DNA from: Gluconobacter wancherniae NBRC 103581 | Lineage (GTDB): Bacteria > Pseudomonadota > Alphaproteobacteria > Acetobacterales > Acetobacteraceae | Direction: 5' to 3' | DNA: 64,000 bases | Assembly: GCF_007988885.1 (NCBI RefSeq) | Contig: NZ_BJUZ01000001.1 | Coordinates: 496,001-560,000 of the forward strand | The notes under the pieces: model-generated | What the model was told of the DNA's origin: nothing | Seen by the model: the letters and a program-made list of their open reading frames with translations, nothing else | Database searches by the model: none | Made by a program: the position numbers and the translations under genes | Shown here: piece by piece, positions 18,224-26,464 of the stretch | How the letters are laid out: every line of letters starts with the position of its first letter | How positions within the stretch are numbered: position 1 is the stretch's first letter

Positions 18224-19150
18224 ATGTTTCTGACGTCCCTGTCGCGCGCGACATCTGTCTGTGCGCTGATGGCCGCAACGACGCTTGCTCTTGCCCCTGT
18301 TGCTCATGCCCAGTCCGCTGGGAATGGTGGCTGGTTTGTGCCCAAGACGGCACATCCTGATGTTTCGGCTCCGGCGCACCCTGTTACGCGTCGCGTGCCG
18401 GTCGAGGCTCCTGCTGATGAGCAGGGTGGTGACGATCAGGCACAGCCTACGCAGCCACAGACCCCTCCTGTTCTGCCGCTGCCCCCCATTCCAACACCTC
18501 CGTCTATCCCGAAAGCTGCCCCACCGCCGGCTGCTGTTATTGGTATTATCAACGTGCAGGGGGTTATGCAGCTCTCCTCGGCCAATCAGGAGATCCAGCA
18601 GACCCTCGGTGCGCGCCGTGACCGGCTTGCTCAGGCAGTTCAGCGGGAAGAAGCTGCATGGAGGGGGGAGCAGCAGAAGCTTCAGGCGCAGGCCCGCACT
18701 CTCACATCGGACCAGATTCAGCTTCGGGAGCGTCATCTGCAGGAGCGTCGCGCAAAAGACCAGCGCGATTTCGGCAATCAGGCCCGTATCATTCAGGAAG
18801 CCGCGCAGGTTGCATTCCACCAGATCGAGCGCGAGCTTGAAGAGGGGAATGGAATTATTGCTCAGGTCGCAGCGTCTCATAGCATGAATCTCATCATGCA
18901 TGGTGAGCAGGTTGTTCTGCATGTCGGTGGTCAGGACATCACTGAAGAAGTGGCGATGCGTCTGAACAAGGTTCTGCCGCATGTGTTCATTCCCGATGAC
19001 GGGGTTGATCCGGAGCAACTTGCCAAGTCTGGAAAGATGCCCACGACCGCAGATGAAGAGCGCCTGATGCATCAAGCGCCTGCTCCACAGGAAGCTGCAG
19101 CTTCGCAGCCTTCTGCTCAGCCGGATTCAGTTCTGCGCCAACATCCCTGA
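18224..19150 (+). CDS. OmpH/Skp-family periplasmic chaperone with long proline-rich insertion
   Basis: The start at 18224, with an AGAGG ribosome site, gives 308 residues and a signal peptide ending near VAHA (about residue 28). Residues 30-100 are proline-rich and disordered in character (QPQTPPVLPLPPIPTPP). The Skp core begins at VIGIINVQGVMQ and continues with a charged coiled coil (about 120-215, rich in Gln, Arg and Glu). A further acidic, alanine/proline-rich tail follows from about 265. Typical Skp proteins are 160-200 residues, so this one is half as long again. Its position between bamA and lpxD supports the assignment as the holdase for outer-membrane protein precursors. Confidence 0.85.
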   Translation: MFLTSLSRATSVCALMAATTLALAPVAHAQSAGNGGWFVPKTAHPDVSAPAHPVTRRVPVEAPADEQGGDDQAQPTQPQTPPVLPLPPIPTPPSIPKAAPPPAAVIGIINVQGVMQLSSANQEIQQTLGARRDRLAQAVQREEAAWRGEQQKLQAQARTLTSDQIQLRERHLQERRAKDQRDFGNQARIIQEAAQVAFHQIERELEEGNGIIAQVAASHSMNLIMHGEQVVLHVGGQDITEEVAMRLNKVLPHVFIPDDGVDPEQLAKSGKMPTTADEERLMHQAPAPQEAAASQPSAQPDSVLRQHP

Positions 19151-19162
19151 GGTCAGCGATCC

Positions 19163-20224
19163 ATGGCAGTTTCTTCCACTCTCCCGGATAGTCTTCCGGG
19201 AGACCGCCGCTTCTTTCATAGGGTTGGGCCTTTTAGTCTTGCTGACCTTGCAGCGGTCTCAGGTGCCGATATCAGGGAGGCGGCAGACGGAAGGCACGGG
19301 CAGGTGTTCACCGGGGTTGCGCCGCTGCACGTGGCAAGCCCTGATGAAGTCAGCTTTCTGGATAATCGTCGTTATCTGCCTCTCCTTGAGGAGACGAAGG
19401 CAGGCGCGGTAATCCTTGGGCCAGCCTTCTCCGAAAAACTTCCAGCTCACACAGCAGGGCTGATCAGTAAGGCGCCTTATCTGGCATGGGCTCGTGTGGC
19501 CTCGCATTTCCACCCCGTTCCGTCTTCCCGCAGCGTGCGGCATCCTTCTGCCATTGTCGGTGACAACGTACAGATCGGTGAGAATGTCGAAATCGGTCCT
19601 CTGGCGGTTATCGGAGATGGCGCGCGGATTGGCGCCGGGAGCGTTATTTCAGCGCATGCTGTTATTGGCGAGAATGTCCAGATCGGAGAAAATTGCCGCA
19701 TCGGGGCGCATGTTGCTGTGTCGCATTCGCTGATTGGCAATCGCGTGACGCTGTATCCCGGGGTGCGTATCGGGCAGGATGGCTTCGGCTTTGCTGTGGG
19801 GCCTGCTGGCTTTGAAACTGTTCCGCAGCTTGGTCTCGTTATCATTGAAGATGACGTTGAGGTTGGAGCCAATTCTACAATCGATCGCGGTTCGATGAAG
19901 GATACGCTGATCGGGGCTGGAACGCGCATCGATAACCTTGTGCAGATTGGTCATAATGCCCGACTGGGGCGTTGCTGCATTGTGGTGTCTCAAGCGGGTA
20001 TTTCGGGCTCTACCGAGCTGGGTGATTTTGTCACCATCGCAGCTCAGGCAGGTCTTATTGGGCACATAAAGATTGGCGACAAGGCGCGCGTCGGCGCGCA
20101 GTGTGGTGTTATGTCTGATGTGGATGCAGGCGCTGATGTGATTGGCAGCCCGGCAATGCCCTTCCGTGAGTTTTTCCGAAACGTCGCGACCCTGCGCAAG
20201 ATGTCGAAAAAAGACGCCTCCTGA
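19163..20224 (+). CDS. lpxD: UDP-3-O-(3-hydroxyacyl)glucosamine N-acyltransferase
   Basis: LpxD adds the second hydroxyacyl chain in lipid A synthesis. The 353-residue protein has an N-terminal uridine-binding domain (to about 110). A long left-handed beta helix of hexapeptide repeats follows ([20 protein letters not shown] and others) with the catalytic histidine in [10 protein letters not shown]. The C-terminal helix contains [16 protein letters not shown]. It starts 12 bases after the Skp-like gene. Confidence 0.96.
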   Translation: MAVSSTLPDSLPGDRRFFHRVGPFSLADLAAVSGADIREAADGRHGQVFTGVAPLHVASPDEVSFLDNRRYLPLLEETKAGAVILGPAFSEKLPAHTAGLISKAPYLAWARVASHFHPVPSSRSVRHPSAIVGDNVQIGENVEIGPLAVIGDGARIGAGSVISAHAVIGENVQIGENCRIGAHVAVSHSLIGNRVTLYPGVRIGQDGFGFAVGPAGFETVPQLGLVIIEDDVEVGANSTIDRGSMKDTLIGAGTRIDNLVQIGHNARLGRCCIVVSQAGISGSTELGDFVTIAAQAGLIGHIKIGDKARVGAQCGVMSDVDAGADVIGSPAMPFREFFRNVATLRKMSKKDAS

Positions 20225-20335
20225 GCTCTGTTTCGGCAGTGGATAGCGTCTTGAAGGCAGCTTTGTTAGAAGGACGCTTTCCGTTGCCCCGGTTGCAACG
20301 ACTGAATAACGGCCACTAAAGGGTATGGTAAGAAG

Positions 20336-20815
20336 ATGGATCAAGTAGAGGCCCCGGCAGAGCAGGCGCATCAGGTTCCCGAGAGCATTGATGTCCTCCA
20401 GATTATGCAGGCCATTCCGCATCGCTACCCGTTCCTCCTGATCGACAAAATGGTTGAGATCAAGGCCGGGGAGTCTGCGATCGGCGTCAAAAATGTCACG
20501 GTTAACGAGCCTTTTTTCCAAGGGCATTTTCCGGCCCGTCCTGTCATGCCGGGTGTTCTGATCGTTGAAGCAATGGCGCAGACGGCGGCTACGCTGGTTG
20601 TTCTGACGCTTGGAAAGGCATTTGAAGGCAAGCTCGTCTATTTCATGACGATCGAAGGTGCGAAGTTTCGTCGCCCCGTTGGGCCTGGCGATCAGCTGCG
20701 CATTCATGTTGTCAAGGAACGCTCACGGGCGAATGTCTGGCGCTTCAAGGGTATTGCCAAGGTTGATGACGTTTCCGTGGCTGAAGCCACCTTCAGCGCT
20801 ATGATTATGGGTTGA
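20336..20815 (+). CDS. fabZ: 3-hydroxyacyl-[ACP] dehydratase FabZ
   Basis: FabZ dehydrates 3-hydroxyacyl-ACP, competing with LpxA and LpxD for the same substrate. The 159-residue hot-dog protein has the catalytic pair H64 (FFQGHFPARPVMPGVL) and E78 (IVEAMAQ), and HRYPFLLIDK at about 29-38. A 111-base gap separates it from lpxD and contains a small inverted repeat (CGTTGC-N7-GCAACG, 20282-20300) without a T run. lpxA starts 3 bases after its stop. Confidence 0.96.
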   Translation: MDQVEAPAEQAHQVPESIDVLQIMQAIPHRYPFLLIDKMVEIKAGESAIGVKNVTVNEPFFQGHFPARPVMPGVLIVEAMAQTAATLVVLTLGKAFEGKLVYFMTIEGAKFRRPVGPGDQLRIHVVKERSRANVWRFKGIAKVDDVSVAEATFSAMIMG

Positions 20816-20818
20816 TAG

Positions 20819-21676
20819 ATGCAGACGCCGGTAAAAAGGCCTGAGACCGCAGATATCCATTCGTCTGCAATCGTTGATGAACGTGCGCGTATCGGAGAAA
20901 ATGTCCGTATTGGCCCATGGTGTATGGTGGGGCCGCATGTCACGCTTGCTGATGGGGTTCACCTGCATGCATCTGTAATCGTTGACGGACATACGACTCT
21001 TCGCGAAGGCGTCGAGGTTTATCCTTTCGTGACGATCGGTCTGGCACCTCAGGACCTGAAATATGCTGGCGAGCCGACTTTCTGCGAAATTGGTGCCGGG
21101 ACTGTCCTTCGTGAGAACGTGACGATCCATCGTGGCACCGCTCAGGGAGAGGCGCTGACTCGTGTTGGCTCGAACTGTCTGGTGATGGCGAATGCTCACA
21201 TCGCGCATGACTGCCTGATTGGGGACCGTGTCATTATCGTCAACAATGTCGTCATGGGCGGTCATGTTGAGATTGCCGACGATGCAAAGGTCATGGGGTC
21301 AGCGGCTTTGCACCAGTTTGTTCGTGTCGGACGTGGTGCGGTTGTCGGTGGGGTCTGCGGGGTGGAGATGGATGTCATTCCTTATGGAAGCGTCCTGGGA
21401 AACCGTGCTCGCCTCGTTGGACTAAACTGGATTGGCCTCAAGCGCTCCGGTGTCGCTCCAGACGAGATGCAGGCAATGCGACGTGCTTTTCGTGAGCTAT
21501 ACCCGCGTCATGGCGGCAGCGAGACGGTTCTGGAGGCCCGGATTGCAGCCGTGCGTACAGAATACGGTCATCTTCCACGTATTGCGGAGATGCTTGATTT
21601 TATGGAAGCTCCCAGTCATCGCGGCCTGACACGCGTTGCGCGCGGTGAAGGTTCTGCCGACACCGAAGGCGCATGA
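20819..21676 (+). CDS. lpxA: UDP-N-acetylglucosamine acyltransferase
   Basis: LpxA performs the first committed step of lipid A synthesis. The 285-residue protein is a trimeric hexapeptide-repeat acyltransferase. Signature segments are IHSSAIVDERARIGENVRIG, the catalytic region NAHIAHDCLIGD, and NLIGLKR-like NWIGLKRSGVA at the start of the C-terminal helical domain. It overlaps lpxI by 4 bases. Confidence 0.96.
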   Translation: MQTPVKRPETADIHSSAIVDERARIGENVRIGPWCMVGPHVTLADGVHLHASVIVDGHTTLREGVEVYPFVTIGLAPQDLKYAGEPTFCEIGAGTVLRENVTIHRGTAQGEALTRVGSNCLVMANAHIAHDCLIGDRVIIVNNVVMGGHVEIADDAKVMGSAALHQFVRVGRGAVVGGVCGVEMDVIPYGSVLGNRARLVGLNWIGLKRSGVAPDEMQAMRRAFRELYPRHGGSETVLEARIAAVRTEYGHLPRIAEMLDFMEAPSHRGLTRVARGEGSADTEGA

Positions 21677-22527
21677 TTGTCGCTGCGGAGGGCGTTGTTG
21701 GCATTCTCGCCGGTGGTGGCCCTCTACCTTCTCAGGTCGCCGAGCGTGTGCTGGCAGAGGGGCGGCAGGTTTTTATTGTTGGCTTTCAGGGGTTCGCTGA
21801 TCCTGAGCTTCTGGCCCCATATCCGCATAAAATAATTCGTCTTGCTGCCGCGGGAGATATTCTCGGCACTCTGCATCTTCATGGGTGCACGGAGCTGGTC
21901 CTGATTGGGCCAGTTCGCAGGCCTGCATGGCGTGATATTCGTCCGGATGCAGAGGGCGCCCGTATTCTCGCAAAGCTGGGGCGCGCGATATTTTCCGGCG
22001 ACGATGGTCTGCTTGGAGCGATTGTTCGTGTGCTGGAGAATGAAGGTTTTCGTGTGCGTGGTGCGCATGAATTCCTGAAGCAGCAAACCCGGCTTGAAGG
22101 AGCTTTGGGGAAAAAAGTGCCGGATGAAACAGGCTTCTCCGACATTCGGCGTGGCCTGAAAATTTTGTCGGTGATGAGTTGTCTGGATATCGGGCAAGGA
22201 TGTGTTGTCCAGAACGGACTGGTTCTTGCGGTAGAAGCTCTCGAGGGAACTGATGTCATGCTTGAGCGCTGTGCTCAACTGAAGCAGGTGGATTCCGTCG
22301 GGGGCGTTCTGGTCAAGATGCCAAAGACCGGTCAGGAGCTTCGCGCTGACATGCCGACAATAGGTCCGGTAACGATCACTAATGCAGCGAGAAGCGGGCT
22401 AAGGGGGGTGGCGTTTCAGGCTGATGGAACAATCCTTACAGATCCTGCCGCCTGTATTATGGAGGCAGATCGTTTAGGTCTGTTTCTGTACGGCCTGAGC
22501 GAAAAAGAAATGAAGGAAATATCATGA
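21673..22527 (+). CDS. lpxI: UDP-2,3-diacylglucosamine pyrophosphatase LpxI
   Basis: LpxI (DUF1009 family) hydrolyses UDP-2,3-diacylglucosamine to lipid X and UMP. It replaces LpxH in alphaproteobacteria. The 284-residue protein starts with GILAGGGPLPSQVAE, contains LIGPVRRPAWRDIRPD in the middle and ends with IGPVTI and a region AACIMEADRLGLFLYGL. Its position directly behind lpxA, with an ATGA overlap, supports the role. Confidence 0.95.
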   Translation: MIVAAEGVVGILAGGGPLPSQVAERVLAEGRQVFIVGFQGFADPELLAPYPHKIIRLAAAGDILGTLHLHGCTELVLIGPVRRPAWRDIRPDAEGARILAKLGRAIFSGDDGLLGAIVRVLENEGFRVRGAHEFLKQQTRLEGALGKKVPDETGFSDIRRGLKILSVMSCLDIGQGCVVQNGLVLAVEALEGTDVMLERCAQLKQVDSVGGVLVKMPKTGQELRADMPTIGPVTITNAARSGLRGVAFQADGTILTDPAACIMEADRLGLFLYGLSEKEMKEIS

Positions 22528-22913
22528 GCACATTTCTGCATACCATGGTGCGTATTCGCGACATTGATCGCAGTCTGGCCTTTTACAAGCTGCTTGGGAT
22601 GCATGAACTGCGTCGTAAGGAAGTGCGCGAAGGACGCTATACGCTTGTCTTTATCGGATTCGCTGATAACGATCATGGGCAGGCTGAAATCGAACTGACC
22701 CATAATTGGGATCAGGACGAGAATTATGAAGTTGGCACTGGGTTTGGTCATTTCGCTATTGGTGTTCCGGACGTCGCTGCCACGGTGGAGCTGGTCCGTC
22801 AGGGTGGCGGTAAGGTCACGCGCGAGGCAGGGCCGCTAAAGTTCGGCACCACCATCATTGCGTTTGTGGAAGACCCTGACGGCTACAAGACAGAGCTTAT
22901 TGAGAAGAAGTAG
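22524..22913 (+). CDS. gloA: Lactoylglutathione lyase (glyoxalase I)
   Basis: GloA isomerises the methylglyoxal-glutathione hemithioacetal to lactoylglutathione. The 129-residue vicinal-oxygen-chelate protein has metal ligands expected at H6 (LHTMVRIRDIDRSL), the glutamate in AEIELTHNW, the histidine in GFGHFAIGV and the glutamate in KTELIEKK. It overlaps lpxI by 4 bases, and its last 17 bases overlap the end of the convergent small gene. A glutathione synthetase gene (gshB) also lies in this window. Confidence 0.94.
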   Translation: MSTFLHTMVRIRDIDRSLAFYKLLGMHELRRKEVREGRYTLVFIGFADNDHGQAEIELTHNWDQDENYEVGTGFGHFAIGVPDVAATVELVRQGGGKVTREAGPLKFGTTIIAFVEDPDGYKTELIEKK

Positions 22914-23118
22914 TTTTTTTTAGAATTTTTAGGACACTGTCCAGTGAGTTCAGGATGGTGTCCGCGCGCTGGCGGATCTGCGGGTCCGGATGGGATGAGA
23001 GAAGATCTGCAGTCATCATGGCCGGGGCCAGTGCATTTCGCAGGTCGTGACGCAGACTACGCAGGATTTCCTGATCGCCTGATGGGTGAACTGGTTGTGG
23101 ATGGCCAGATTCCGGCAT
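22897..23118 (-). CDS. Small orphan histidine-kinase phosphoacceptor (DHp)-like protein
   Basis: With the ATG at 23118 (AAGGA ribosome site 8 bases upstream) the product has 73 residues. Residues 18-68 resemble the dimerisation/phosphoacceptor helix pair of sensor kinases. An H-box-like SLRHDLRNALAPAM has H24 followed by D and N in the usual spacing, and then a second helix IRQRADTILNSLDSVLKIL. There is no ATPase domain and no transmembrane segment. A longer frame from 23232 would add 38 residues that cross the rpmH promoter and is less likely. The function is unknown; a phosphotransfer or kinase-inhibitor role is only an inference. Confidence 0.6.
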   Translation of the reverse strand: MPESGHPQPVHPSGDQEILRSLRHDLRNALAPAMMTADLLSSHPDPQIRQRADTILNSLDSVLKILKKTTSSQ

Positions 23119-23137
23119 TGGATGTTCCTTAACAGCA

Positions 23138-23166
23138 TTGACATGCAAGAACGTGGTGCTTAAAAG
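23138..23166 (+). promoter_or_regulatory. Sigma70-type promoter for rpmH-rnpA-yidD-yidC
   Basis: A perfect -35 TTGACA (23138-23143) is followed by a 17-base spacer and a -10-like TAAAAG (23161-23166). The leader of roughly 80 bases before rpmH contains two GC-rich inverted repeats (CCCG...CGGG and GGGCG...CGCCC), which could fold. It is the best sigma70-type match I noticed in the window. Confidence 0.65.
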
Positions 23167-23252
23167 CCCGGTTCTCATCAACGGGCGTTTCGTGCGCCCG
23201 ATCGACGCACGTGTCCAGTGGGGCGGGTGCATGGATTTTAAGGATCGATGTC

Positions 23253-23387
23253 ATGAAGCGCACGTATCAACCATCTAAGCTGGTCCGTAAGCGTCGTCAC
23301 GGTTTCCGTACGCGTTCTGCGACGGTCGGTGGACGTCGCGTGCTGGCTAACCGCCGCACCAAGGGCCGTAAGAAGCTTTCCGCCTGA
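23253..23387 (+). CDS. rpmH: 50S ribosomal protein L34
   Basis: The 44-residue protein begins [19 protein letters not shown], the invariant L34 N-terminus, and ends GRKKLSA. It is a small basic protein of the large subunit. An AAGGA ribosome site lies at 23240-23244. The stop codon overlaps the apparent CTG start of rnpA (CTGA). Confidence 0.98.
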   Translation: MKRTYQPSKLVRKRRHGFRTRSATVGGRRVLANRRTKGRKKLSA

Positions 23388-23731
23388 ACCCGCACTACAC
23401 ACCAGGTCGCCTGAAAAAGCGGCCGCAGTTTCTGCGTGTTGCTGGGAAGGGGCGCAAGGTCGCTACTCCAGGTATGGTTACGCAGGTTCTGCAGGAAGAT
23501 GGAGCCAACGAAGCTCGCGTCGGGTTTACCGTCACGAAAAAAGTTGGAAATTCTGTCATCCGCAATCGCACAAGGCGTCGTCTTCGGGAGGCGCTCCGTC
23601 TTGTTGCGCGTGAAGATGGTCTTCCCTCCGGCGATTTCGTCCTCATCGGACGTGACGGGACCCGCAAGCGGAAATTTCCGCTTCTGGTGGAAGATCTTCG
23701 AAAGGCTCTTCGAAAGGGCACCGAAAAATGA
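23384..23731 (+). CDS. rnpA: Ribonuclease P protein component (apparent CTG start)
   Basis: RnpA is the protein cofactor of RNase P, which matures tRNA 5' ends. The conserved body is clear: [16 protein letters not shown] near the N-terminus, [19 protein letters not shown], and the RNA-binding RNR motif in [13 protein letters not shown]. The frame is open from 23372, after a TAA at 23369. It contains no ATG, GTG or TTG before the ATG at 23474, which would delete about 30 residues of the body. The CTG at 23384 overlaps the rpmH stop and gives 115 residues, a normal length. CTG 23411 is a second option. The 3' end overlaps yidD by 4 bases. Confidence 0.9.
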   Translation: MNPHYTPGRLKKRPQFLRVAGKGRKVATPGMVTQVLQEDGANEARVGFTVTKKVGNSVIRNRTRRRLREALRLVAREDGLPSGDFVLIGRDGTRKRKFPLLVEDLRKALRKGTEK

Positions 23732-23976
23732 TGCGTCTGGCTGGGAAAGGGATTTCTTTTCTGCTGCTGACGCTCATTGACGTTTATCGGCTGTTCATTA
23801 GCCCGCTTCTCGGAAAAAACTGTCGTTTTGATCCCGTGTGCAGCGTTTATGCATCACAGGTCATCCGAACCCATGGTCCGATAGTGGGAGCGTGGCTTAC
23901 GGCGCGTCGATTGTTGCGATGTCACCCCTTTTCCAAGGGGGGGATCGATCATCCTCCTGTGCGCCATCGGTACTAA
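23728..23976 (+). CDS. yidD: Membrane protein insertion efficiency factor YidD
   Basis: YidD is a small amphipathic protein that aids membrane insertion together with YidC. The 82-residue product has the family signature [20 protein letters not shown], the pattern [10 protein letters not shown], and [11 protein letters not shown] with its conserved cysteines. It overlaps rnpA in ATGA and precedes yidC, the classical rpmH-rnpA-yidD-yidC order. Confidence 0.95.
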   Translation: MMRLAGKGISFLLLTLIDVYRLFISPLLGKNCRFDPVCSVYASQVIRTHGPIVGAWLTARRLLRCHPFSKGGIDHPPVRHRY

Positions 23977-24063
23977 AACGCATACTGCCTATTGTTTTAG
24001 TCGCGCTTTTCGGCCAACTGAGCACAGCACTTCCCAGTGAGACGAAAGACCGGCATACGCCCG

Positions 24064-25776
24064 ATGGACATCAAGCGCATTATTGCGGCCACAATTCTCT
24101 CGGCCCTTATCCTTATCGGTTTCGACTATTTCATGCCGAAGCCCCATGAGGATGCTCATCCAGACGCCACCAAGATCTCTGCGCCTGCGCAGCTATCATC
24201 GTCTGCGCCTTCTGTATCAGGAGAGGAGCCGGTATCCGCTCCGGAGGCTCGGCGTATTCCTGTTCAGGGAACTGACGTCGAAGGCTCGATCAATCTTCGT
24301 GGCGCCTTGCTCGATGATCTGGTTCTGACGAAGTATCGCGAGACGCTTGCGAAAGACAGTCCGCTGGTTCGTCTGCTAGACCATGATGGCAGTTCTCAGC
24401 CGAATTTTGTTGTCATTGGTTGGAATAATGCTGCCGGTTCCAACGCACGCGTTCCCGATGTGAATACGGTATGGGAAAGCAGTGACCAGAAGCTTACCCC
24501 CGATCATCCAGTGACACTGCACTGGGATAACGGTGCAGGATTACTTTTCACTATCCATGTTGCCCTTGATCAGCACTATATGTTCTCGGTTAAGCAGGAA
24601 GTCGCCAACAGTTCTGGTCAGCCTGTTGCGTTGCTGCCATTCCAGCGCGTTGAGCGAAATTACCTTCCGTCCGAGACTGGTTCCTTCACGGCTCATGAAG
24701 GACCGATTGCGGTCATGAATGGCCGCCTGCAGGATGAAAGTTACAAGAACCTGCATAAGGGGGGAGACCATCCCGATCACACCTACTGGGCGCAGTCTGG
24801 TAATGGTGGCTGGGGTGGTATCAGCGATAAGTACTGGCTGACGGCTATTGCTGCGGACCCTGATGCGCCGGTAACGGCTACATTTGGATATGTTCCCGGC
24901 GAGAAGGGATCTTATCGCATCGGTTTCGTGTCGCAGAACTCCCAGCAGATTATGCCTGGTGCTTCGCTGGCGCAGGCCAGCCATGTTTTTGCTGGTGCGA
25001 AAGTCGACAGCCTGCTTGAAGGATATGCGCATACGCTGCGTATTCCTGACTTTGACAAGGCAATTGATTTCGGCTGGTTCAGCTTCCTGACGCGCCCGAT
25101 GCTGCATCTGCTTCACTGGCTTTATTCCTATCTCGGGAATTTCGGCCTCGCGCTGATGGCATTGACGCTAATTGTAAAGATTATTCTGTTTCCGCTCGCT
25201 TCTAAGGCTGCTGCATCTTCCGCAAGAATGCGTCTGCTCTCTCCGAAGGTTCAGGAGATCCGGGAGAAGGGCAAGGATGATCCTCTGGCAATGAACCAGA
25301 AGATTATGGCGCTATATCGTCAGGAGGGTGTGAACCCCGCTGGCGGCTGCCTTCCGATCCTGATTCAGGCTCCGATCATCTTCTGTCTCTACAAAATTCT
25401 GAATATCAGCATTGATGAGCGTCATGCACCGTTCTTTGGCTGGATCCGTGATCTTTCTGTTCCTGATCCAACAAATCTGCTGAATCTGTTTGGTCTGCTG
25501 CCTTTTGATCCGACCAGTATTGCACCCTATTTGCACATCAGTATCTGGGGCACGGCGCTGGGTATTACTTTCTGGCTGCTCCAGCGCCAGACGATGGTGA
25601 CGATGGATCCGGCGCAGGCCAAGATCATGCAGTTTATGCCATTGGTGTATGTGTTCTTCATGTCCAGTTTTCCGTCGGGCCTGCTCGTTTATTACACTTG
25701 GAACAATCTGCTGACGTTCGCCCAGCAGAGCTATATCCAGCGTCGTACGAAGCTTCCTGTTCCGGTCACCCGTTGA
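24064..25776 (+). CDS. yidC: Membrane protein insertase YidC
   Basis: YidC inserts and folds inner-membrane proteins, alone or with Sec. The start at 24064 gives 570 residues beginning MDIKRIIAATILSALILIG, the first transmembrane anchor; an ATG at 24037 is a weaker alternative. A large periplasmic domain (about 30-350) is followed by the conserved five-helix core. This includes NFGLALMALTLIVKIILFPL, the cytoplasmic hairpin with MRLLSPKVQEIREK, and AGGCLPILIQAPIIFCLYK. engB begins 11 bases after the stop. Confidence 0.96.
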   Translation: MDIKRIIAATILSALILIGFDYFMPKPHEDAHPDATKISAPAQLSSSAPSVSGEEPVSAPEARRIPVQGTDVEGSINLRGALLDDLVLTKYRETLAKDSPLVRLLDHDGSSQPNFVVIGWNNAAGSNARVPDVNTVWESSDQKLTPDHPVTLHWDNGAGLLFTIHVALDQHYMFSVKQEVANSSGQPVALLPFQRVERNYLPSETGSFTAHEGPIAVMNGRLQDESYKNLHKGGDHPDHTYWAQSGNGGWGGISDKYWLTAIAADPDAPVTATFGYVPGEKGSYRIGFVSQNSQQIMPGASLAQASHVFAGAKVDSLLEGYAHTLRIPDFDKAIDFGWFSFLTRPMLHLLHWLYSYLGNFGLALMALTLIVKIILFPLASKAAASSARMRLLSPKVQEIREKGKDDPLAMNQKIMALYRQEGVNPAGGCLPILIQAPIIFCLYKILNISIDERHAPFFGWIRDLSVPDPTNLLNLFGLLPFDPTSIAPYLHISIWGTALGITFWLLQRQTMVTMDPAQAKIMQFMPLVYVFFMSSFPSGLLVYYTWNNLLTFAQQSYIQRRTKLPVPVTR

Positions 25777-25787
25777 AGGATAGTTTC

Positions 25788-26450
25788 ATGAAAGAGGTTC
25801 CAAGTCCTCCGACCGAAGAGCAGATTGAAGAAGGACGCATCCTGTTTGCAGGTGAATGTGACTTTTTCTTCGGGTCTCAAAAAATCGAGCAGCTCCCTGA
25901 TGCTGGGAGGCCTGAAATTGCTTTTGCAGGGCGTTCGAATGTCGGGAAATCGAGCATCATCAATGCTCTGACCGGTCGTAAGGCCCTGGCTCGAGCTTCT
26001 TCTGAGCCGGGCCGGACAAAGCAGCTCAATTTCTTCGCACTGGCAGAACGTTTGACGCTTGTGGATATGCCTGGCTACGGATTTGCGAAGGCATCGAAGG
26101 CCGTAAAGGAAGACTGGCAGAACACAATGTTCGCCTATCTCCGTGGGCGCACTACGTTGGCCCGGGTTATTTTGTTGCTAGATGCCCGTATCGAGATCAA
26201 GTCGTCTGATCTCGATGTGATAAAGCTTCTGGATCGTGCGGCAGTGGTTTTCCAGATTGTTCTGACAAAATGCGATCAGGTCCGCCCTAAGGCGCTTACT
26301 GCTAAAATTGCCGAGGTTGAGGCGCTTGCTGCCAAGCATGCGGCAGCTTTTCCCCGCATTATCCCAACAAGCAGCGAGACAGGTGAGGGTATCCCTGATC
26401 TGCGTGCAGAAATTGCCAAGTTTGCGGAACCTGCTCCGCTCCGCGCATAA
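25788..26450 (+). CDS. engB: Ribosome biogenesis GTP-binding protein EngB (YihA/YsxC)
   Basis: EngB is a GTPase needed for 50S subunit assembly and cell division. The start at 25788 with an AAGGA site gives 220 residues; the longer frame from 25698 lies inside yidC and is rejected. G motifs are GRSNVGKSSIINAL (G1), DMPGYG (G3), LTKCDQV (G4) and TSSETGEG near the end. It is commonly linked to yidC and argB in alphaproteobacteria. Confidence 0.95.
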   Translation: MKEVPSPPTEEQIEEGRILFAGECDFFFGSQKIEQLPDAGRPEIAFAGRSNVGKSSIINALTGRKALARASSEPGRTKQLNFFALAERLTLVDMPGYGFAKASKAVKEDWQNTMFAYLRGRTTLARVILLLDARIEIKSSDLDVIKLLDRAAVVFQIVLTKCDQVRPKALTAKIAEVEALAAKHAAAFPRIIPTSSETGEGIPDLRAEIAKFAEPAPLRA

Positions 26451-26464
26451 GGACTGTTCTGTCG

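Noticed and set aside
18086-19075. A 329-codon frame antisense to the Skp-like gene
   Set aside because: The protein is rich in Arg/Cys/His with no domain, and the plus strand carries a clear signal peptide and coiled coil.
20282-20300. CGTTGC-N7-GCAACG as a terminator between lpxD and fabZ
   Set aside because: No T run follows and the genes are co-directional in a conserved cluster; kept only as a minor hairpin.
19649-20707. A 352-codon frame antisense to lpxD and fabZ
   Set aside because: It crosses two firm genes and an intergenic gap and shows no coding character of its own.
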